From Pseudobutyrivibrio xylanivorans (GTDB taxonomy: Bacteria > Bacillota > Clostridia > Lachnospirales > Lachnospiraceae): a stretch of 64,000 bases of DNA. Below, piece after piece: positions 44,065 to 52,809 of the stretch. Below the pieces are notes generated by a model. It saw only the letters and a list, made by a program, of their open reading frames with translations, was not told the origin of the DNA and ran no database searches. Position 1 is the first letter of the stretch. Each line of letters starts with the position of its first letter. The translations under genes were made by a program, and so were the position numbers. The DNA is taken from contig NZ_CP043028.1 in assembly GCF_008935055.1 (NCBI RefSeq), positions 633,501-697,500 of the forward strand, given 5' to 3'.

Positions 44065-45012
44065 CTAAATCCTAAAAAACTTGCAAAAAATAGCAGGTGA
44101 CTTTTTAAAAGTCATGTATTTCAAATACTTCTTTTCTTCAAACAAATCCTCTGCATAAGTATCAAACAGTCTAATGTACATCGACATTGACTTCTTCTTC
44201 ATTGGCTCACTTCCGTCTTTGTAAAACTTAGCTAATTTCAAAAGTGCCCACTTGAAAGTAATCTCAGCAAAGTCTTCATCTCCATTTTCAAGAGCTAGCT
44301 TGACGCGCTTCTCATAAGCATCAATTGCATGAAGATGATTCAGATGTCCTGCGTTTTCCTTTCCTGTTATACTCTCATCATTATTGCGGTATACATAACT
44401 CTTCACTGGCAAGTAAACAGCCTTTGTAGTATTAAATACCAATCTATTTACAAGGAACTCATCCTCGTGAAATTTTCCAAATTCAAAACGATAATCCTTA
44501 AAAAAATCTCTCTTGTACAGCTTGTTGCAGGAGCTTACCATCAAGACATATTCCCTTGAAATGGGATTGGTAAGCCATGCCTTGCATTTCTCCGATGTCA
44601 TAAGCAGCGCACTAGTAATTTTCTCTGATGACTCTGCCAATTTCGACGATGCGAAATCACAAAATGCAAAATCTGAACCAGTCTTTTCTATGGCTGCAAC
44701 TAAAAGATGTATGTGCTCCTTTGTCACGAAGTCATCCGAATCAACGAAACATATATATTCGCCCTTCGCCATATCTAGACCTGTATTTCTCGCTGCAGAA
44801 AGGCCCTGGTTACGCTGATGAGCCACCTTGATACGTGCGTCCTTCTCATACCACTGATCACACATCTCACCACTAGAATCCGTAGAGCCATCATCTATCA
44901 AAATAATCTCTATATTGCTGTAGGTCTGCTCCAGTAAAGATGTAACACAATGCTCCAAAAAACTTTCCACATTGTATACTGGCACAATAACAGAAACTAA
45001 TTTATTTTCCAA
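44065..45012 (-). CDS. GT2 glycosyltransferase
   Basis: 315 residues of family GT2, closely similar in motifs to the second GT2 module of the downstream fusion protein: VSVIVPVYNVESFLEHCVTS, LIDDGSTDSSGEM (~37), ARNTGLDMAKGEYICF, FVDSDDFVTKEH (~90), and a FHEDEFLVNRLVF segment. The start codon is TTG at 45012 with GGGA upstream; an ATG seven bases earlier is out of frame. Part of the long minus-strand glycan operon beginning at 45765. Confidence 0.87.
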   Translation of the reverse strand: MENKLVSVIVPVYNVESFLEHCVTSLLEQTYSNIEIILIDDGSTDSSGEMCDQWYEKDARIKVAHQRNQGLSAARNTGLDMAKGEYICFVDSDDFVTKEHIHLLVAAIEKTGSDFAFCDFASSKLAESSEKITSALLMTSEKCKAWLTNPISREYVLMVSSCNKLYKRDFFKDYRFEFGKFHEDEFLVNRLVFNTTKAVYLPVKSYVYRNNDESITGKENAGHLNHLHAIDAYEKRVKLALENGDEDFAEITFKWALLKLAKFYKDGSEPMKKKSMSMYIRLFDTYAEDLFEEKKYLKYMTFKKSPAIFCKFFRI

Positions 45013-45018
45013 AATGCA

Positions 45019-45765
45019 TCATTCCCTTTTTATCAAAAATTTTAATTTATCTTTTAAAACGATGGTAGCATCAAAAATGTTTGCCCCTCGTTTTTCACCA
45101 AAAATCCTATTCAGTATCCTTCTCAAGCACAAATACTTTTTCGCACCTTTTTCATGCCAACTAGCCTCAAAATGATGGATTGAATAGGTTGCCTCAGTGC
45201 ATCTAATTGCTCCTGTAGCCCAATTCTTCGGGCAAAAAGCTTCGATTGGATAAATCTCCATTCCAGCCACCTGCTGACGTGTGCCATCCAACTTCAGACC
45301 ATGCTCCACAAGGACTTTTGTCCTGAGTTTGGGACTTTCAATATATTCTTCCAAATCGTCATAGCAATGACGCATCTCTTCGAAAATTGGAAAATGTGGA
45401 ACTCCTCCAAACCCCAAGCCATCTGCGACCAAGTCCTCTCTTTCAAATCCCATAAATGCTTTATGCTCACAAAGTGGTGACAAATCTTTTAACACTTCAA
45501 CATCTGTATCCAGATAGATGCCACCATACTGCGCCAATACATCCAAACGGGCGTAGTCAGTAACAAATGCCCATTTTCCGTCCTTGTATGCCCTTTCCAT
45601 AAAAGGATGCTTGTGTATGTCGTAGTTGCTTTCGTTCCATTCGATAATCTCAAAATCTGGACACTTTGCTTTCCACGTCTCAATATAGCGCTCAATACGA
45701 GCTGATTTTGGTTTCCCTCCGAACCAGAAATAATGTATTTTCTTTGGAATTGATGTATAACTCAT
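45019..45765 (-). CDS. GT32-family glycosyltransferase (capsular polysaccharide type)
   Basis: About 248 residues. IPKKIHYFWFGGKPKS at the start and GGIYLDTDVEVLKDL (~85), which holds the DxD motif, identify the GT32 family of retaining transferases (OCH1 and capsule synthesis proteins). YDIHKHPFMERAYKDGKWAF and ARLDVLAQYGGIY are also typical. The chosen ATG at 45765 has GGGGAG upstream; the longer frame to 45798 would cross the divergent promoter. First gene of the minus-strand operon running to 36651 and divergent from the plus-strand GT2 gene. Confidence 0.88.
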   Translation of the reverse strand: MSYTSIPKKIHYFWFGGKPKSARIERYIETWKAKCPDFEIIEWNESNYDIHKHPFMERAYKDGKWAFVTDYARLDVLAQYGGIYLDTDVEVLKDLSPLCEHKAFMGFEREDLVADGLGFGGVPHFPIFEEMRHCYDDLEEYIESPKLRTKVLVEHGLKLDGTRQQVAGMEIYPIEAFCPKNWATGAIRCTEATYSIHHFEASWHEKGAKKYLCLRRILNRIFGEKRGANIFDATIVLKDKLKFLIKRE

Positions 45766-45778
45766 GATTCTCCCCGTG

Positions 45779-45807
45779 TTGCTATGACGTATAAACACCT
45801 GTATAAT
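45779..45807 (+). promoter_or_regulatory. Promoter placing the transcript start at the GT2 start codon
   Basis: TTGCTA (45779-45784), 17-bp spacer, perfect TATAAT (45802-45807). The next ATG (45814) is only 6 bp past the -10 box, so the mRNA should begin at or next to the AUG. Confidence 0.6.
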
Positions 45808-45813
45808 CTAAGT

Positions 45814-46752
45814 ATGAATAAACCAATTACTACAATTATCCCATTTTTTAATAGCGATGGAACCATTGCCACAATGCTTGAAAGCATATTAAGTGGTTTC
45901 GTAATTCCTGATGAAATCCTGCTAATTGATGATGGTTCTGATGATTCATCTCCATCAATCGCGAGGGATTATTCTGCTCGCTATCCATTTATTAAATACA
46001 TCAGACAAAATCATGCTGGCGTATCTGCTGCAAGAAATCTTGGAATCAGATATGCCACATCTTCCTGGATTAGCTTCCTAGATGCTGATGATTATATCGA
46101 AAAAACTATGTATGAGCAAATGCAAGCCGCATTGACTGGAGATGTGAGCGGGTGCATCTGCGGCTATTTCACCGAAAAGGATGGGATTTCAACCGAATAT
46201 ACGCCAGATGTCGACGATTTCCTTAGCTCCGATGAATTACTAAAGGCAATGTTCACTGATGATAACATCCGTGGTTTTCTTTTCACTAGGCTCTTCAAAG
46301 CAGAACTTATTAAAGATAACGCCTTTCGCTCAGATATCTCACTATGTGAGGACCTACTATTTCAAACGGATTTGCTAACCCAAAATCCAAATTTAAAATT
46401 TGTCTGTGTACAAGCGCCACTTTATCATTATGTGCAAAATGATTATTCTGTCACAAACAGCCTGAATGTTTTTAATAATGGTGTATTTAAATACAAACCT
46501 GCATTTGATGAAATCAAAAAGCTTGCACCATTTGATTACGTGGATGAGAGCTATACTTCTATTCTCCACTATAATATGTACTGTCTGCTGAAAAACTATA
46601 GAACTGGCAATAAAAAAAATAAAGCTATATTATCGCATATACGAAATTTACAACGGGAGTTAAAATCTTTCCCGCGAAATGCTAGTAGCTCTTGTAAACA
46701 ATCTCTAGCTTTCAAATATGCTCCAATTCTTTATAGCTATTTTATGAAGTAA
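45814..46752 (+). CDS. GT2 glycosyltransferase, probably translated from a leaderless mRNA
   Basis: About 312 residues of family GT2: ITTIIPFFNSDGTIATML, LLIDDGSDDSSPSI (~36), NHAGVSAARNLGIRYA and FLDADDYIEKTM (~88). It is the only plus-strand gene in the glycosyltransferase block. The frame opens at 45784, but that codon overlaps the -35 box, while the ATG at 45814 coincides with the predicted transcription start and with the conserved family start. Neither start has a ribosome-binding site. A terminator follows directly. Having its own promoter suggests separate control, for example a side-chain modification. Confidence 0.85.
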   Translation: MNKPITTIIPFFNSDGTIATMLESILSGFVIPDEILLIDDGSDDSSPSIARDYSARYPFIKYIRQNHAGVSAARNLGIRYATSSWISFLDADDYIEKTMYEQMQAALTGDVSGCICGYFTEKDGISTEYTPDVDDFLSSDELLKAMFTDDNIRGFLFTRLFKAELIKDNAFRSDISLCEDLLFQTDLLTQNPNLKFVCVQAPLYHYVQNDYSVTNSLNVFNNGVFKYKPAFDEIKKLAPFDYVDESYTSILHYNMYCLLKNYRTGNKKNKAILSHIRNLQRELKSFPRNASSSCKQSLAFKYAPILYSYFMK

Positions 46753-46764
46753 CCCTGAAATAAT

Positions 46765-46790
46765 GGCTAGCCTTGAAAGCTAGCCTTTTT
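46765..46790 (+). terminator. Terminator of the plus-strand GT2 gene
   Basis: GGCTAGC (46765-46771) pairs with GCTAGCC (46779-46785), followed by T5. It borders the stop of the convergent minus-strand gene at 46793. Confidence 0.82.
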
Positions 46791-46792
46791 CA

Positions 46793-47842
46793 TTATCCCT
46801 TCATTATCTGATAAATTCCTCTAAAGAAATAGAAAACTTCAAAGTTACCCGTTCTAAGGCACAGATACCTAAATCGACTTATCTTCTGCCCCTTTCGAAT
46901 TTCCTTTAGCAATGTCTGGAATTCTCTGCTTCTAAGTTCAGTTTGTAACTTCCTTCGGACAAGCTTCGAAGCTGATCTACCTCCATATTCCTCGTAATAG
47001 GCTGTTAGACGACTAACCCAGTCATTGACAAATATTCCTTTTAATACAAGAATATTATCATCGTTAACTCCATCCTGCTTTGACTCCCAATCAATAAATC
47101 GCCTATAGATAACTTTAGTATCCTCCAAATCACTTATGTGATAAGAGATTGAAAGGCTGTCATCCCTTCGTTTTACATAATGATATAAAGCAAGATTAAT
47201 CATCCCTATGTATCCTGGTGAATGATCAAGATAGTCCAAATTAAACTTCAAATCTTCACCAATATTAATGCTTTCATCGAATCGAATATTATTCTCTCTA
47301 ATCAATTTCAAGTCATAGCATTTGTTGGTAACGAAGTTGAATAATTTCAACCAAGATAAAACTGCCGCTGAGCTTCGAGACATTAAATAATTCTCACCCT
47401 CAACATAACCATGGGCAATCTCAAGAATATTTTTTTTATCCTTAACATTCTTATTCAGCTTGTTGTCAAAAAACATACCGCAAACAATGAAGCTGTACTT
47501 TTTCTTCCCCCAGCGTTCAATGGCATTAACATAATTATCTGCTAAATCCTCTTCCGGGTAATCGTCAGCATCACAGAAAAAAATATATTCTCCAGTAGCA
47601 GCCTCGATTCCGTCATTTCGTGTTGCTGACACGCCCTTGTTCGGGTGTGTCAGAATCTTTATTCTGGAATCATTCATTGCAAACTTCTTACAGATTGCCA
47701 AAGAATTGTCCTTGGAACCATCGTCCACCAAAATAATTTCCAGATTCCTATAGGTCTGGTTACATACTGCCGTGAGACATTCTTCCAAATATTCACTTGC
47801 ATTGTAAACCGGTATAACTACCGACAGTAAAACATCGTTCAT
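46793..47842 (-). CDS. GT2 glycosyltransferase
   Basis: 349 residues of family GT2: LSVVIPVYNASEYLEECLTA, LVDDGSKDNSLAI (~37), GVSATRNDGIEAATGEYIFF and FCDADDYPEEDL (~90). The C-terminal ~100 residues are basic and may touch the membrane. It is the last gene of the minus-strand operon that begins with the Wzz-like gene; its ATG is 3 bp past the stop of the GT4-GT2 fusion, with no clear ribosome-binding site, so translation may depend on coupling. Confidence 0.86.
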   Translation of the reverse strand: MNDVLLSVVIPVYNASEYLEECLTAVCNQTYRNLEIILVDDGSKDNSLAICKKFAMNDSRIKILTHPNKGVSATRNDGIEAATGEYIFFCDADDYPEEDLADNYVNAIERWGKKKYSFIVCGMFFDNKLNKNVKDKKNILEIAHGYVEGENYLMSRSSAAVLSWLKLFNFVTNKCYDLKLIRENNIRFDESINIGEDLKFNLDYLDHSPGYIGMINLALYHYVKRRDDSLSISYHISDLEDTKVIYRRFIDWESKQDGVNDDNILVLKGIFVNDWVSRLTAYYEEYGGRSASKLVRRKLQTELRSREFQTLLKEIRKGQKISRFRYLCLRTGNFEVFYFFRGIYQIMKG

Positions 47843-47845
47843 AAT

Positions 47846-49960
47846 CTAGTACTTAAAATAGTTCCAAAGTAACAGAGCTATTTTTTTCTTCGCACCAGCA
47901 ATCCCTGGTGCTCCATATTCCCCTATGATATTTCTATATTTGGCTTCCATGGAAACTTTAGTAGCTTCATCATCGGAGGCCTCCGCATTTCTATAAATGT
48001 ATTTAATATATTCCAGCAACGAAATAACGCTGTGTTCAACCAACTGCCTGTCGCCCTGCTCTTTAAAAAAAGAAATGCGCTCTTCTATGGCACTAAGAAA
48101 GTCAGCACATCTTCCTTTGAGTCCTGCATTCATAACACTGTTTTCGCGCTGATAGTATTTGTACAGACTATTTGGCATGTACCGAACAAGCTTTGCTTTA
48201 TAAAGTACCTTGTATATCGTAGCCTCATCTTCGTGAACATGTCCCTCTGGGAATCTTATATTGTCCCAAAGATTTGACTTGTATAACTTGCTCCAGGCCA
48301 CTGTACAAACATTATTGTTACGCATCATTTGAATGACACTTTCTCTTCCACTGAAAAATCCTGGCTCAGTACTGGTAAAAAGTATCTCTGGTTTATCATC
48401 AAATACGTGCGAGAATCCGCACGCAACCACATCTGAATTACTTTGAGTTGCCTGCTCAAGCATTTCAGAGATAGCACTCGATTCAATGTAATCATCGCTA
48501 TCCACAAAGAAAATATAATCCCCTGTCACCCTATCAAGAGCTGCATTTCTAGCGGCCGAAAGCCCTTTGTTCTCCTGATGAACTACCGTGATTCTGGAAT
48601 CCATTGCAGCATAGTTGTCGCAAAGCTGTCCTGTGTAATCTGTAGAGCCATCATCCACAATAATAATCTCCAAATTGCTATGTGTCTGATTTATTAACGA
48701 CTCAATGCATCTTTTCAAATATTTTTCCACATTAAAAGCTGGAACTATCACCGATACCTTTGATACACAGATATACTTATTTGATGATATAATCCGTACT
48801 AATCTATCATAATAGCTATTGATGTTAAACTCTATATCATTTCTTGCCTTATTATAGCCTTTTTTGCCAGTTTCTATACGATAGTTAATATTTGTGGAAA
48901 ATTCGCATATCGCTTTAGACAAATTGTGGATTATATCGCTATTCTTATCTACAATAAGAGCCCCATCTCCTACCACTTCTGGTATTGCTCCAGAATTGGT
49001 TGTAATAAGTGGAATCCCCTTTGCTATAGTCTCCAATGCAACAAGTCCAAATGGTTCTTCTGCTATTGTAGGCATAATTACTGCATCATACTCGTTATAG
49101 CGTAAAGCCATCTCACTAGTTGATAGCCTCTTTTGGCAAGAAATTCGAGATGGATTCTTCTTTATTTCTTCTAAGACTTTTTTCTCGTAAGGAATCAGCT
49201 TTTCAGAGAATCCAATGATATCCAAGGTAGCTCTATCAGCGACTTCCGAAGGTGACTGCTCTAAGAATAGATTAAACGCCTTTACAAGTTCCAGGACCCC
49301 CTTGTCAGGAATTATCCTTCCCGCATAGAGAAACTTTACATTTTCATCAGCTGTTCGAGTAGTCTGTTTGTAAGCATCAAAATCGATGCCATTGTAAAGC
49401 ACTTCAACAACTGCATTATTATCGTATTTGCGAATCTGTTTTTTAATATAATTGCTTACAGCAATAAATTGAACTCCCGCAGCTGTAAGCATCCTGATGT
49501 AATCTGGCGAACGGTATACATCCACATCATTGTGCATGTGAAAATAAATAGGAAAATCCCTTACACCAGCAGTTGCTTTCAAAAGCTCTGCCGTAGTTGA
49601 CATTTGATTTTCAACTATAACGGCATAATAAGAATCTTCCGGTTCCCAATGTTCCATAAATGCCTTAATAATAGACTTATCATACAAACGTTTCGCGCTT
49701 ATACCTTCACTAAAAGTGCGATAAAACTTATCGCTAACCCTATCAATCTTCGCTGTAAAACTGTTTAACTCTATTGGAATAATATTTGTAAAAGAATAGT
49801 TATTTGAACAAGAAAAGTCCGCAATTGTATATAAATCAATTGCAAAGCTTTGGGATATTTCATTTTGATCGATGATGCACGTAATAAGCTCCTCCACAGC
49901 CCCGCCTTTAGAGGCGGGCACTGGAAGTATGCATGGTGCTATAATTGCTAGTTTTCTCAT
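47846..49960 (-). CDS. Two-domain glycosyltransferase fusion GT4-GT2
   Basis: About 704 residues. Residues ~1-390 are a GT-B retaining transferase of family 4 (KLAIIAPCILPVPASKGGAV at the start; FLYAGRIIPDKGVLELVKAF; AVIMPTIAEEPFGLVALETI with the ExxxxxxxE nucleotide-binding motif). Residues ~400-700 are a GT2 module (VSVIVPAFNVEKYLKRCIES; DDGSTDYTGQL; FFVDSDDYIESSA; GHVHEDEATIYKVL). Both domains keep their motifs, so the enzyme may add two successive sugars. A GTG two codons upstream overlaps the stop of the previous gene (TAGTG); the ATG at 49960 was chosen. Confidence 0.88.
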   Translation of the reverse strand: MRKLAIIAPCILPVPASKGGAVEELITCIIDQNEISQSFAIDLYTIADFSCSNNYSFTNIIPIELNSFTAKIDRVSDKFYRTFSEGISAKRLYDKSIIKAFMEHWEPEDSYYAVIVENQMSTTAELLKATAGVRDFPIYFHMHNDVDVYRSPDYIRMLTAAGVQFIAVSNYIKKQIRKYDNNAVVEVLYNGIDFDAYKQTTRTADENVKFLYAGRIIPDKGVLELVKAFNLFLEQSPSEVADRATLDIIGFSEKLIPYEKKVLEEIKKNPSRISCQKRLSTSEMALRYNEYDAVIMPTIAEEPFGLVALETIAKGIPLITTNSGAIPEVVGDGALIVDKNSDIIHNLSKAICEFSTNINYRIETGKKGYNKARNDIEFNINSYYDRLVRIISSNKYICVSKVSVIVPAFNVEKYLKRCIESLINQTHSNLEIIIVDDGSTDYTGQLCDNYAAMDSRITVVHQENKGLSAARNAALDRVTGDYIFFVDSDDYIESSAISEMLEQATQSNSDVVACGFSHVFDDKPEILFTSTEPGFFSGRESVIQMMRNNNVCTVAWSKLYKSNLWDNIRFPEGHVHEDEATIYKVLYKAKLVRYMPNSLYKYYQRENSVMNAGLKGRCADFLSAIEERISFFKEQGDRQLVEHSVISLLEYIKYIYRNAEASDDEATKVSMEAKYRNIIGEYGAPGIAGAKKKIALLLWNYFKY

Positions 49961-49965
49961 AACCA

Positions 49966-51096
49966 CTAAAAGGCTTTAAGTCCACATTTATACAAATTGA
50001 TTGTACGTGAAACCACGTCATCCCAATTGTATTTGCTGAGGACATATTCCGCAGCCTGTTCTTTGTAGGAACGGACCTCCTTCTGATCATCAAGAAGTTC
50101 GATAAGCTTCTGCTTAAGGTCCTCCACATCCCCTTTCTTAAATGTAATTCCCTTATCAGCAACAACTCCAGCTGTCTCATTAATATCACTAACAAGACAA
50201 CAGTTTCCATAGCTCATTGCTTCGAGAAGAGAAATCGGCATTCCCTCCACATCACTAGGAAGTACATAGAGATAAGCATTTGAGTAAAGCTCCTCAAGAA
50301 CCTTACCCTGCTGAAAACCAAGAAGCATAATGCGCTCATCCTCTCGGGCAGCACGTTTAATTTTTGAAACATAATCATTACTGTGGCTTGTGCCACCAAC
50401 AATAACAAGCTTTTTATCAGTGTGAATCTGCTTGTAGGCCTTTATCAAATAATGAAGCCCCTTCTCTGGAACTATACGTGCAAGGAAAAGAATGTATTCA
50501 TCCTTCTTAAGACCAAACTGTTGAGTGATTTCTTCTGCCTCAAGAATCTCAGGCTTTCCAATCCCATTTGGAATCAGTGTAGCCTCACGACCATAAGTAT
50601 CCTTGAAAAATTTCTTATTACCCTCTGATAAAACAATAAGCTCATCAGCATACTTCGCAGCACATTTTTCGCCAAACTCAAGATACTTGGTAGCGAAACC
50701 ACCCCATTTAGCTCTCTGGCTATCAATACCATGAATGGTAGCAACTGTTCGAATACCAAGAAGATGTGGTAACCAAATCATTGCGCATGGGCCGGAAGCA
50801 TGAAAATGTATAACATCATAATGATGAAAAACTGCATGAAGCGTAGCCAAAATCGAATAGATAGTAGCGTTAAGACTCTTTTTTTCCGAAGTAGGTACTG
50901 TGATGATATGTATTCCCTTATACATCTTTCCAACCTGAACATCATTTTCTGCTCCAGAAACATGATGTCCGGCCCTATTGTAAACATAGACATCGTGTCC
51001 CTCTTCTACCATTTTTGTTGCCAACTCTTCAACAACAATTTCAATTCCACCCTCACGCGATGGTATTCGCTTATGGCCAATCATTGCGATTTTCAT
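49966..51096 (-). CDS. GT4 glycosyltransferase (DUF1972/rhamnosyl type N-terminus)
   Basis: About 376 residues of family GT4. MKIAMIGHKRIPSREGGIEI is the typical N-terminus of rhamnosyl- or galactosyltransferases in EPS loci, where the second sugar of the unit is often added. The C-terminal Rossmann domain has ILFLARIVPEKGLHYLIKAY and YVLPSDVEGMPISLLEAMSY with the donor-binding glutamates. The chosen ATG has GGGAG upstream; the longer frame to 51153 would overlap the gene before it. Its stop abuts the GT4-GT2 gene. Confidence 0.92.
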   Translation of the reverse strand: MKIAMIGHKRIPSREGGIEIVVEELATKMVEEGHDVYVYNRAGHHVSGAENDVQVGKMYKGIHIITVPTSEKKSLNATIYSILATLHAVFHHYDVIHFHASGPCAMIWLPHLLGIRTVATIHGIDSQRAKWGGFATKYLEFGEKCAAKYADELIVLSEGNKKFFKDTYGREATLIPNGIGKPEILEAEEITQQFGLKKDEYILFLARIVPEKGLHYLIKAYKQIHTDKKLVIVGGTSHSNDYVSKIKRAAREDERIMLLGFQQGKVLEELYSNAYLYVLPSDVEGMPISLLEAMSYGNCCLVSDINETAGVVADKGITFKKGDVEDLKQKLIELLDDQKEVRSYKEQAAEYVLSKYNWDDVVSRTINLYKCGLKAF

Positions 51097-51127
51097 TGTA
51101 TTTCTCCCTAAAACCAAATAACAAAAA

Positions 51128-52072
51128 CTATCTCTTCTTAATATACAAAGCAATTACAACAACTGCAATAATTCCCACTACTCCAGCGATGCCCAAGCCA
51201 ACCCATCTAAGAATTAGACTTAATGAATCATCAACTGCTTCTACATTGTTGTCCTTGCTAACTGTAACACTAAAAGTACCTAAGTCGGTTAAAACTGTCT
51301 CTCCATCTGTGTCTGTGTATGTAAGCGAAACATTAACCTCCTGATCACCAGGCTCTGTGAAGATTACATAATAATCCTGTGTATAGCTTTTGCCAGCATA
51401 AACTGTATCAAGCTTGATTCGCTTGCTGTTTGATGAGACATTTCCATCGATAACAAGCTCTGCATCAGTAATATTTGATGAGCTCTGGTTTACATAGTTA
51501 AAGCTGAGTAGCGACTTACCATTTACAATAGCATGTGTAGTAACATCGATTGACTTAACACCGATTGTACTTCCACCAGAAGTAGGTATTACAATTGTAG
51601 CTGTGTTAGTCATTCTAGCATCTGCTGTCTCATATTCAAAATTGCAGCTGAGATCAACTGCATTACCAGTGAAGTTTGAACCAATTGTAAGAGGAACTGA
51701 AACCTCTTTTGTCTTTCCTGCGCCAATATTTCCAACGTAAACCTGGTTGTCATTTCCATATACTGGATATATCGCACCAGTAGAATTTGACATAGTCATC
51801 AATACGCTACGAGCAGCCATATCAGTAGCTGTATTGTGCAACTTGAAGTTTACAGTAATTTCCTTACCAGCCTCAATCATTCCACCATCAATTGTATAAC
51901 CTTCAATTTCGATGATAGCAATCTGCGATCCCTCTACAGAGGATACCGCTTCCTGCGAGGTCTCAGGCTGTGGTGCCTCCACCTCAGTAGCATTTGCCAC
52001 AATACCGAAATTTACACCCAAGCAAACAACTGCAAAGAGGCAAACTGTAATTTTTCTAATAAATGATTTCAT
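51128..52072 (-). CDS. Secreted, C-terminally membrane-anchored protein with CARDB-like domains
   Basis: 314 residues. A signal peptide (to about residue 29, NATEVEAP) is followed by two beta-sandwich-like repeats (ITVNFKLHNTATDMAARSVL; LLSFNYVNQSSSNITDAELV) of the sort seen in CARDB/NPCBM-associated NEW3 domains, then a hydrophobic helix (WVGLGIAGVVGIIAVVVIAL) and a basic tail (YIKKR), so the body is outside the cell. No sortase motif. Between the CpsD-like kinase and the first glycosyltransferase of the operon, it may scaffold or guide the growing polysaccharide; this role is a guess. Confidence 0.75.
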   Translation of the reverse strand: MKSFIRKITVCLFAVVCLGVNFGIVANATEVEAPQPETSQEAVSSVEGSQIAIIEIEGYTIDGGMIEAGKEITVNFKLHNTATDMAARSVLMTMSNSTGAIYPVYGNDNQVYVGNIGAGKTKEVSVPLTIGSNFTGNAVDLSCNFEYETADARMTNTATIVIPTSGGSTIGVKSIDVTTHAIVNGKSLLSFNYVNQSSSNITDAELVIDGNVSSNSKRIKLDTVYAGKSYTQDYYVIFTEPGDQEVNVSLTYTDTDGETVLTDLGTFSVTVSKDNNVEAVDDSLSLILRWVGLGIAGVVGIIAVVVIALYIKKR

Positions 52073-52090
52073 AACTTTCTTCTCTGCCTC

Positions 52091-52801
52091 CTACTTGTTC
52101 TTCTTGCTTAATTTCTTTGCATAACGCTCGTTCTGGAAGTAATCATAATCTGCATTTGACGCAACGTACTCATCCATTTCAAGCTTGTTAACAATTGTTC
52201 CAATAAGATTTGCCTTAACTTCAGTAAGAGCATTAGCCGCATCAACAAGGCCACGCTTTGTAGTGTCGCCGATTGCTGAAACAAGAATAGTTGCATCAAC
52301 ATTTACAGCGATAACCTTTGCATCCATTGCTGCGTTGATAGCAGGCATATCATAAATGATAAAATCGTATGTATCAGCTAGCTCGTTTCTAGCAACATTC
52401 ATCTTGTTAGAGCAAAGTAGGCGAACAGGATTATCGATAAGCTCACCACATGGGATATATGAAAGATTCTCTGTAGTTGTCTCACAAATAACCTGATCAA
52501 GAGAAACTCTATCCATAAGGTAATCAGAAAGGCCCTCAGAAACATTCTCATTCAATCTCTTATATCGATTCTTCTTTCTCATATCACCGTCAATAAGAAC
52601 CGTCTTCCAACCAGAGCTTGCAAGTGCTGCAGCAAGGTTGATTGCAACAGTAGTTGTACCATTACCAGCTTCACAGCCACAGATGAGAAAGCTCTTGTAA
52701 CCATTCTGCTTTTTCAAAATATGAAGATTCATAACCGCCTGGTCGAAGGCATCATTTAATACATAATTGTCGTTTCTGTAAATCTCTAACCTTTTCATCA
52801 T
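52091..52801 (-). CDS. CpsD/CapB-type bacterial tyrosine kinase with altered Walker A
   Basis: 236 residues of the BY-kinase family that controls polysaccharide chain length with a Wzz-like partner. The Walker A' block (TVLIDGDMRKKNRYKRL, ~75) and Walker B (FIIYDMPAINAAMD) are present, and a C-terminal tyrosine cluster (ADYDYFQNERYAKKL) matches the autophosphorylation region. The P-loop reads CEAGNGTTTVAINLA where the family has GxGK[ST]: the lysine is replaced by threonine (codon ACA). Nucleotide binding may be weakened or altered. It starts 8 bp after the Wzz-like gene, GGAGGTG before the ATG. Confidence 0.88.
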   Translation of the reverse strand: MMKRLEIYRNDNYVLNDAFDQAVMNLHILKKQNGYKSFLICGCEAGNGTTTVAINLAAALASSGWKTVLIDGDMRKKNRYKRLNENVSEGLSDYLMDRVSLDQVICETTTENLSYIPCGELIDNPVRLLCSNKMNVARNELADTYDFIIYDMPAINAAMDAKVIAVNVDATILVSAIGDTTKRGLVDAANALTEVKANLIGTIVNKLEMDEYVASNADYDYFQNERYAKKLSKKNK

Positions 52802-52809
52802 TGCACCTC

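Noticed and set aside
45784..45813. Upstream ATG of the plus-strand GT2 gene
   Set aside because: It overlaps the -35 box of the promoter and would be untranscribed; the added residues (MTYKHLYNLS) are not part of the GT2 fold.
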